Origin: Rhynchopus sp. YZ270_cl-10
Taxonomy: Eukaryota > Euglenozoa > Diplonemea > Diplonemida > Diplonemidae
DNA length: 64,000 nt
Assembly (NCBI GenBank): GCA_964035575.1
Contig: OZ037838.1
Span: 1,302,001 to 1,366,000, forward strand
Reading direction: 5' to 3'
Within the stretch, counting starts at the first letter, position 1; every line of letters starts with the position of its first letter. Below the pieces are notes generated by a model. The model made no database searches. It saw only the letters and a program-made list of their open reading frames with translations, and had not been told where the DNA came from. Both the position numbers and the translations under genes were made by a program. This document shows, piece after piece, positions 57,343-64,000 of this stretch.

Positions 57343-60195
57343 ATGCTAGCCAAGGTGGTTGTATTCTTAGCGACCGTACCATGGCTTGTTGCCGAACCTA
57401 TGGAGCTGGACGTAACCCTGGACCACGTGGAGTTCTCCAACCGCCTGCAGAGCGAGCACCTGGGGGTCATCTTTGCGGCCTTTGTGTTGACACTCATTTT
57501 GATTGTGGTGACCTCTTTGTGGTGTGTCACGGCCCGGCGGGTCCGGTTGTCTGTGGTATTAATGTTGGTCATGACGGCGGCGCTTCTGACGGTGGGGATC
57601 GTTGCGTGGTTCGTTACCTATGCGACGCCGCGCGATGTGATTGAAGAAACGCAGGAATCGCACCTCGCTGCCTCCGTCACCGAAGCTATCGAAAAGGTTC
57701 GATCCGAACTCGACCCTGCCGTACGCATCATCGAACTCACCAAAGAACACTCCCAAGAAGGCAAAGAACTGAACCTTCTCTCCCAATGGCCGGTCCCCCA
57801 CTACTACCTGAGTACCATGCTTGATACTGTTGGGTCCGCTTCATCGTCTCTGCACATGTTATATTATGGTACAGCGGAAGGGAGGCTTATGGGGGTATCT
57901 AAGTATGGTGGGGAGGAAAGGGATGTGGATTGTCACAATCTTTGTGTGCTCCCAGGGGATGCGCTGCCGGAATGGGTGTTGTGTCCTGCCAAGGATTATC
58001 AGGATTATTGCAACTGTAGTGACGCGGTGGAACGGCAGGATTGTTTGCTGTCATGCGGCGCAGCGTCTCCGTCTGCAGAGAACTGCTATGGTTCGGAGCG
58101 TTCATTGCGTTATATTATTACAAGAGTAAAAAACTCACGTCTTGTTCATAAATCTGGACGAACCAACCACCGATTTGATGACCCAAAAATCCCAAATATC
58201 CCTTCAATCCAACGATACGACCCCCGCCAACGGCCTTGGTACAATATCAGCGTTGGGAATGTGGTCTGGAGTGCACCGTACATTTTTTCTTCGGGGGGTG
58301 TAGGGATTACCGCGGTTGCGAGGGTGGTGTCACGGCAAGGGGCGCATATCGGTACCATCGCGGTAGATGTGACCGCACAGAGCTTGCAGGATATTATTAT
58401 GTCGTTACGTCCTACCGACAGCGCGCTATCGATTTTGATGACCGCAAAAGGCTGTCTTCTTGGCTCCTCATTCACAAAAGAGGCGCTTCAGATTGACTCT
58501 GGGGTGGATATAGGAGGGGTGATGGAGATTGCAAGATTTTCTGAAAAATCGAAAATTAAAGGTTTGCTCGCGTTTCTTTTAGATCGATATGGGTCTATCG
58601 AAAATGCGATGAAACACAAAGCGATTTTGATGTCGTGTGATCACGGGGTGTTGTCATTCCCTTTTAGAATTTTAGGAGGGTTGGAACTGATTTTGGTGAT
58701 GGAGGTGCCGTATAACGATATGATGGGGCATGCAGACAGAACGTCGATGGTGGCTTTGGTGCTGGCGGTCTCGATTTCGTTGGGTTCGGCGGTGGTTGTG
58801 TTTCTCTTTGTGAGGGTGTTGTTGCAACCGTTAGACCTCCTTGCTGACGATATGGGGGACGTCGTGCTCATGAAACTACAAACCCATGGACCCCCAAGAA
58901 GGCTATCATCTATTTCAGAAGTTGCTGGAATTCAAATTGCGTTTCATACCATGGCGTTAAGCCTTTCGGAGTATAGGCAATATCTTCCACAATCTGTTTT
59001 ATGCAATCTCACCGACATTGCTGAACCTGAAGAAACTACACTCGAACCCGAGCCAGAAAGGGCAGATCCACTTACCCCTCCTAGGTCTTCCTCCTCTTCT
59101 CCGAAGGCGGTTTCGTCAGAATTTCCGACCGATGGAACATCAGGATCGCAGAGTTCAGGGGAGCTGACCCCCTCGCGAGGAGGCGATCTTCCTCTTATGT
59201 CCGCAACTCTCCGGGCAAAATGCGTTTCGTTGGTTATCGTGAATTTGCACAACTTCAATGGACTGGCGCGGTCGTTAACCTCGAGGGCCTTGGCTGGTGT
59301 CTATTCGAAGTACCTTGAGCCGATAGTCAGCACCGCGCGGACCTTTCGTGGAATAGTTGATGAATATTCCGGCGACCATGTGTACATAACATTCAACACA
59401 ACGTTGGAGAGCTCGATGCATAGAAACAAGGCAGTAGAGTGTTGTCTCGCGCTTTTAGAGCTTTTTTCGAAAAAAACGTTCAAAGAATTGTCGCAATCCT
59501 CCGACGAGCCGACACGACAGAAAAAACGACTGCGTACCAACCTTGTTGCCGGGTCTGGCAGAGCCCTATGCGGTAATATGGGCTGCTCCGGGTTGAAACG
59601 GTATTCTGTTATTGGATCGTGCGCGTCGTATCTTCGTGTCCTCGAACGTTGGGGTGCGCATTGGGGGGCAGGGATTGTAGTCGATGGGGCTATCGGAGAT
59701 GACCTAGGTATTGCGACTTCGTTTGAAAGAAAAAAACTGTGCCGGGTGACGTTAAGGGAGGAGGATACGAGGGTGCGGTCTTTGTATGAAATTGTAAAGC
59801 CGTTTCGTGGGGTCAAGGCGCAGGAGTGGATGTATCAGTTGGAGAGAGTCGCGGAGGAGGCAAAGTATCGGCAATACAACAATGCTGTAGATTTGCTGTA
59901 TGAAGCGAAGTTTGACGATGCCTTCGAAGCCTTGGAGACCTGCGATTTGCCGCATTTTGTCTCGGAGGAGTTGCACCGCTGGATCACTGCCTGCCAACTT
60001 CGCGATGAGCCCCCTCCACCCCTTCACCTCTTCTCTGTACCTCGCCCGCACGCAGCTTTTGATCCTTGTAGGTCTCCTACGCTAACCTCAAGCAGTCACC
60101 CTCCTGAGCAAGATGTGACAGAGCCAGAAACGAAATACACCCCCGTTATGTGCATGTCGCAGGTCGGGTCGAGTTCTAGTGGGAGTGTTGCATGA
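57343..60195 (+). CDS. Receptor-type class III nucleotidyl cyclase paralogue 2
   Basis: 950 aa, no intron, same layout as its neighbour at 51033. Clear signal peptide (LAKVVVFLATVPWLVA), TMs near 46-65 and 68-92, the Cys-rich segment with the CHNLCVLPGDALPEWVLC pattern, YDPRQRPWY at about 292-300, TM near 465-490, and EYRQYLPQSVL before a Glu/Pro/Ser-rich linker. In the cyclase domain the first metal position is again Asn (VIVNLHNF, N634), the second Asp is kept (YSGDHVYITF, D678), and GLKRYSVIG is followed by SCASYLRVLE, so the Asn/Arg transition-state pair is not obvious. The shared substitution argues for a family trait rather than decay. Both proteins end with a conserved EEWMYQLD/QEWMYQLE helix and a Ser-rich tail. 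Confidence 0.87.
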   Translation: MLAKVVVFLATVPWLVAEPMELDVTLDHVEFSNRLQSEHLGVIFAAFVLTLILIVVTSLWCVTARRVRLSVVLMLVMTAALLTVGIVAWFVTYATPRDVIEETQESHLAASVTEAIEKVRSELDPAVRIIELTKEHSQEGKELNLLSQWPVPHYYLSTMLDTVGSASSSLHMLYYGTAEGRLMGVSKYGGEERDVDCHNLCVLPGDALPEWVLCPAKDYQDYCNCSDAVERQDCLLSCGAASPSAENCYGSERSLRYIITRVKNSRLVHKSGRTNHRFDDPKIPNIPSIQRYDPRQRPWYNISVGNVVWSAPYIFSSGGVGITAVARVVSRQGAHIGTIAVDVTAQSLQDIIMSLRPTDSALSILMTAKGCLLGSSFTKEALQIDSGVDIGGVMEIARFSEKSKIKGLLAFLLDRYGSIENAMKHKAILMSCDHGVLSFPFRILGGLELILVMEVPYNDMMGHADRTSMVALVLAVSISLGSAVVVFLFVRVLLQPLDLLADDMGDVVLMKLQTHGPPRRLSSISEVAGIQIAFHTMALSLSEYRQYLPQSVLCNLTDIAEPEETTLEPEPERADPLTPPRSSSSSPKAVSSEFPTDGTSGSQSSGELTPSRGGDLPLMSATLRAKCVSLVIVNLHNFNGLARSLTSRALAGVYSKYLEPIVSTARTFRGIVDEYSGDHVYITFNTTLESSMHRNKAVECCLALLELFSKKTFKELSQSSDEPTRQKKRLRTNLVAGSGRALCGNMGCSGLKRYSVIGSCASYLRVLERWGAHWGAGIVVDGAIGDDLGIATSFERKKLCRVTLREEDTRVRSLYEIVKPFRGVKAQEWMYQLERVAEEAKYRQYNNAVDLLYEAKFDDAFEALETCDLPHFVSEELHRWITACQLRDEPPPPLHLFSVPRPHAAFDPCRSPTLTSSSHPPEQDVTEPETKYTPVMCMSQVGSSSSGSVA

Positions 60196-61732
60196 GGGGG
60201 AGGGGGAGGGGAGGGGGAGTTTTTAGGGGTTTTTAGTGGGAGGAGGAGATGTTGGGAGGGGGGAGTCTCAGGGGGGAGAGTTTTTTTTGTGCATGGAGTA
60301 GGCAGGTGCCTGCGTCAGGGGGGCGTTTTTTGTGCACTATCAACTTCACTTTTTTTTTGTAGAGTGATTGAAGAAGTTTCAGTCGTACTTTTTTTTTCTC
60401 TTTTTTCCTTGTCTCCGAAGTTTGCGCCCACAGAGGCTTTTGCACCAGTGATGTCTGATCAGGATACTTTGCCCGGGCACTTACCTTTAAAATATATTGG
60501 TAGTACCCAGCACTACCTGAGTCAGTTCAGGGGCAGTTTGGGAGAGTTCCACAACCCCAAAAGAGAATTTTTTTTTGTGAGCCTGGGGACATTCGTCTTT
60601 GATGATTTTATCTTTTTTTTTGTGCTCGTCATCCCGAAGCCGGCATCGTACAGTGGGTCGTGGAGGTGCCTGCCTCAATAACTTCCATTTCCCTTTTTTT
60701 TTATTGTCTTTCCGATCAATGCTTATCAATTGTTATCAGTCTGTTTTTGGCGTTTTATTCTAAAAGATATGGTTGCTCTGATACACATTTTCAGGTTTTT
60801 TTTTCTCGCTTATTTTTTAAGGTGACGACGACTTCGGTTCACGTCCAGTTGAACGCCGATGTGCACTTTACCTTCTTCCCCAGCGGGGTGGTATTTTCCC
60901 ACAACCTTCTCAACCCCTGTAGGTTCACGAGCCACTGTAATATGGGCATAGTGTAGGGGGGGGGGTAAATCGTCAATATTACAACCCCACATTTTGGGGA
61001 AATTTTTGGCCGAAAAATGCCCCACCTATTAAGTGACCGGGGCTCGACCCCACGGCACGGGGTGGATCCCAAAAAAAATGCAAATAAGGACCATTTTGAA
61101 TTTTTCTCTCCTTTTTGCAATTTTTCTCGTTTATTTGTAATCACTCGAGTTTTTTGTGTCAAAAAAAAATCCTTTTTTGATTTCTGATTGGGTTTATTGA
61201 TTGTATCGCTCAAAACAGTAAATGGTTTTGGCTGTTTTGCTCAGAGGGTGTCAGAGAATGTGTCCGGTTATTATTTTTATGGAAGCCTGATCACCGAGAG
61301 ATCACAAAGAGACCGGTGATAGCCTTTCTCCCCTTTCCCCCCATTATCTGTATATTTTTCGTTTAGTCCCTCCGCATTTCTGATTTCTTTTTTTTCGCAC
61401 ACTACTTTGTGAGCGGAAAGTGTCACATCGTTCAGCTCACCCCCAACCGACCACCACCCAACAACTGTGAGATAGTGTGTGTGTGTGTGGAAGCGTCAAA
61501 GAAACAAAAGACCGAGGGGGTGAGGGAACGACAAATGAACTCCTTTTTTCAGCATCTTTTTTTTTTGTTTGAAAAAAAATATGTTGGAATAGTGTCTCAT
61601 TGCCACCAAGGCTTGAATAATGTCGTTGTCACCAAAGCTTCCACTGTCAATTTTATTTTCGCACCTTCCAAAATAGTATTTCCTTTTCTTTTAATGGAAC
61701 CCCAGGTGTTCTACATCTTTTTTTTCAACTCT

Positions 61733-61873
61733 TGTACACAACATACGAAGCGGTACGGTAAGGAAATAATACAAGCCGAAATGTTTGGATGTCTTCGGCT
61801 CGAATGATTGAAATTGTGTGTGGATGCGTCCAATGAAAATCACTTCGTATAGAAGAGCTCAAGAATGTAGGTT
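61733..61873. repeat. Dispersed 145-bp repeat, copy b
   Basis: Matches 20324-20470: CATACGAAGCGGTACG, AAATAATACAAGCCGAAATG, GTCTTCGGCTCGAATGATTG, ATCACTTCGTATAGAAGA. Confidence 0.75.
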
Positions 61874-61893
61874 TTATTATTTCAACTCTTGTA

Positions 61894-61992
61894 CACAACA
61901 TACGAAGAAGCAGTACGCGTACGGTTGTAAGGAGATGCGTTCTGTTTGAGATGAAATCATTTTGTGTAGAATAGTTCGAAGATGTAGGTTTT
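61894..61992. repeat. Dispersed 145-bp repeat, copy c (shortened)
   Basis: Keeps the outer parts (CATACGAAGAAGCAGTACGC, GTACGGTTGTAAGGA, ATTTTGTGTAGAATAG, AGATGTAGGTTTT) but lacks the inner AAGCCGAA hairpin, 20 bp after copy b. Confidence 0.65.
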
Positions 61993-62071
61993 TATTTCCA
62001 CAACCCCAATTATTGTCCCCAATAACTTTATTTCCAATCGATCAAAATCCCCCCCCCCCCCCCCCCCCCTA

Positions 62072-63267
62072 GGGGGTCCGACTGTGAGTAAAATTACCGT
62101 ACAAAAAACTCATTATTAAACTTCTGGTCATTTCCAAGGTAACTGCGGGTGAAACACACCCTCAGAGTGGGTCACAGGGGGCCTGTGGGCCGAAAAACGA
62201 CCCAGAAGCCACCCCAGAATACAAAAAAATGGAAAAAAATAGTGAAAAAACGGCTTTTTGGCGGTTTTGGCCATGTTGGGCAAAATAGCGTTTTTTCAAG
62301 AAAAAACCAAAAAAACGGTTATTTTTTGACATCACAAAACCTCCTTTGGCACAAATATACCCCAAAAGTGGCCTGTGAGTCCATTCCAACCTGTTTTGGA
62401 CATATTTGACACTTTTGGAAGTGTTTTTTTGGTGTTTTTACGTCAAAAAACATACCCTGGCAATACCCTGACCGCGCTCCGGCAGCATTCCGGCATGCTG
62501 TTTGACCCATATAGGGGTCAAGAAATGGCCAAAAACCCCCGAAAAAGGACCCTGGGAACCCAGATAGTTCCAAATTTCCACCACATCCCCACCCAAACAC
62601 CGCAAAAACACGACAGAATATCGTCTTAAAAAACACACTTTTTTCAAAAAGGCTATTATGGAGCCTGTCTGACGACCTTTTTGAAAAAAGTGTGTTTTTT
62701 AAGACGATATTCTGTCGTGTTTTTGCAGTGTTTGGGTGGGGATGTGGTGGAAATTTGGAACTCTCTGGGTTCCCAGGGTCCTTTTTCGGGGGTTTTTGGC
62801 CATTTCTTGACCCCTATATGGGTCAAACAGCATGCCGGAATGCTGCCGGAGCGCGGTCAGGGTATTGCCAGGGTATGTTTTTTGACGTAAAAACACCAAA
62901 AAAACACTTCCAAAAGTGTCAAATATGTCCAAAACAGGTTGGAATGGACTCACAGGCCACTTTTGGGGTATATTTGTGCCAAAGGAGGTTTTGTGATGTC
63001 AAAAAATAACCGTTTTTTTGGTTTTTTCTTGAAAAACCGCTATTTTGCCCAACATGGCCAAAACCGCCAAAAAGCCGTTTTTTCACTATTTTTTTCCATT
63101 TTTTTGTATTCTGGGGTGGCTTCTGGGTCGTTTTTCGGCCCACAGGCCCCCTGTGACCCACTCTGAGGGTGTGTTTCACCCGCAGTTACCTTGGAAATGA
63201 CCAGAAGTTTAATAATGAGTTTTTTGTACGAAATTTTATACACAAGTCTATTAGGAGTCGGACCCCC
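62072..63267. mobile_element. Fold-back DNA element (long inverted repeat, TA-flanked)
   Basis: The left arm (62072-62652) and right arm (62676-63267) are near-perfect inverted copies around a 23-bp loop. The outer ends are GGGGGTCCGACT and AGTCGGACCCCC. TA lies on both sides (62070-62071 and 63268-63269), the duplication expected for Tc1/mariner-type insertion, in a poly-C site. The right arm is about 11 bp longer because of an indel near the end. The four ~70-105-codon open frames mirror each other across the axis and are not family-like. No transposase. Confidence 0.88.
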
Positions 63268-63569
63268 TACCCCCCCCCCCCTCATCCCAAACACCACTAA
63301 AAACAGGCGTTTTTTTTCTCTTCATTTTCCCTCCACAACTTCTTTCCTCCTCCCCCCCTTCTCCCTCTTCTCTCGTGGTCACCTTGGCGAGCCTACGTGA
63401 AGTACCGCGACACGCTTCAAGGTTGTCAAGAAGTACTTCCACATCCGCGACAGCCTTCTCTACCCGCCTTGCTGCTTGCACCGCAAATTCATTGAAGAAC
63501 GGAGCAAACAACATCAACACCTCCCAATACCATACCGTCTCCGGGCAGCCGCCATTCCCTTTTGTGTGA

Positions 63570-64000
63570 ATGGGAGGCTGGCCACCCCCACCCCTTGGTT
63601 GGATATGCATCGTATTGTGTTGTTCTGATGTGAATGGACTACACTATACCCCTGTCGCCGATCGGGATGACATGCCTGATGGTGTGAACGACGTGCACAT
63701 TGCCTTAGTGGTAGCACCCCTCGCGGTTATGACGGTTGTGGTGTTGTCGCTGTTTGCGTGTCTTTTTGTGGGACGGCGTTTAAGACTTCCCATCGTGATA
63801 ATGGCGTTGTTGACGTCAGTGCTATTAGGGGTAAGTCTCGTGGTGTGGGGGGTAACGTATGTGACGCCGCGTAGTATGATTCAAGATGCGCAAGAGCGTT
63901 TGCTGGCAGCGTCTGCCCGGCAGGCATTAGAAAAAATCCGCCGCGAGCTCGCTGGGGGGGGTCGCGTTGTGAGGCTCGCGCAGTCGCTAGCCACATCCTC
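63570..64000 (+). CDS. Receptor-type cyclase paralogue 3, N-terminal part (cut by window edge)
   Basis: From ATG 63570 the frame stays open to the edge (about 143 codons). A hydrophobic start (LGWICIVLCC) is followed by DVHIALVVAPLAVMTVVVLS, then RRLRLPIVIMALL and VVWGVTYVTPRSMIQDAQER, which align position by position with both upstream cyclases (HIALIAPAG; VAWGVTYTTSR; VAWFVTYATPRDVIEETQE). This shows a third tandem paralogue beginning 3.4 kb after the second. The exact start is unsure because the first 20 codons are less typical. Sensor and catalytic regions lie outside the window. Confidence 0.75.
   Translation, partial: MGGWPPPPLGWICIVLCCSDVNGLHYTPVADRDDMPDGVNDVHIALVVAPLAVMTVVVLSLFACLFVGRRLRLPIVIMALLTSVLLGVSLVVWGVTYVTPRSMIQDAQERLLAASARQALEKIRRELAGGGRVVRLAQSLATS

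Larger units (their letters stand above)
60196..62069. other. Spacer with dispersed modules and 145-bp repeat copies
   Basis: GTGCCTGCGTCAGGGGGGCG ... CACTATCAACTTCAC at 60303-60358, a related AGAGGCTTTTGCACC at 60434, CATCGTACAGTGGGTCG at 60644, and a C-tract at 62049-62069 next to the fold-back element. A frame from ATG 60451 (MSDQDTLPGHLPLKYIGSTQ) is codon-like for about 40 codons, then turns into TTT runs; not called. Confidence 0.5.

Noticed and set aside
60451-60681. 76-codon frame MSDQDTLPGH...
   Set aside because: Codon-like for half its length, then it runs through T tracts and a dispersed repeat; no support.
61046-61078. tRNA T-arm-like GGGGCTCGACCCC
   Set aside because: The loop is too short for a T-arm and no acceptor, D or anticodon arm can be drawn around it.
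62149-63179. Mirror-image frames in the fold-back arms
   Set aside because: Identical peptides appear on both arms and strands because the DNA is palindromic; no domain is recognisable.

Overview
The window reads as nuclear DNA of a unicellular eukaryote that I cannot place. The evidence is spliceosomal introns (41-272 bp, donors GTATG or GTACG) in three genes, eukaryotic domain types (PPEF-like phosphatase, U-box and F-box proteins, receptor-type nucleotidyl cyclases, an HROB-like OB-fold protein), the standard code with all three stops in use, and long repeat-rich spacers. I saw no rRNA, tRNA or CRISPR array. Every gene I call with confidence lies on the + strand.

From 1 to 41.1 kb the dominant content is a dispersed multigene family, here called UBLP (ubiquitin-like head plus beta-propeller). 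There are 15 copies: one cut by the window edge, one frameshifted, one badly broken, and 12 intact copies of 354-379 aa. A start-codon stub of a 16th lies at 35.84 kb. Each protein has an almost invariant N-terminal domain of about 75 residues with a ubiquitin-like pattern, then WD40-like strands in which conserved blocks alternate with loops that differ strongly between copies. Spacers are reused between copies and variable blocks are shared in mosaic fashion, which points to duplication plus gene conversion. This is my candidate for the undescribed system: a diversified set of intracellular propeller proteins. Its function cannot be read from sequence.

Single genes interrupt the array: a five-exon PPEF-type phosphatase with N- and C-terminal EF-hands (14.6-17.8 kb), a membrane-anchored U-box protein (19.3 kb), a secreted amidohydrolase (21.7-23.1 kb) and a proline-rich ORF (23.8 kb). 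A 1.2-kb inverted-repeat transposon sits in one family spacer (11.2-12.5 kb), with a matching empty site in a duplicated spacer at 32.5 kb. At 35.9-39.5 kb there is a repeat island with two diverged 122-bp satellites, an ankyrin remnant and a broken OTU-like reading frame.

From 41.7 kb onward there is a two-exon large GTPase-like protein, an OB-fold protein with an SQ cluster resembling HROB, and a two-exon F-box protein. These are followed by a tandem set of receptor-type class III cyclase paralogues (two complete, a third entering the right edge) with Cache-type sensor domains and altered metal-binding residues. An 87-bp palindromic satellite (55.3-56.3 kb) and a 1.2-kb fold-back element (62.1-63.3 kb) lie between the cyclase genes. 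Several short structured repeats recur in the spacers from 9 to 62 kb.
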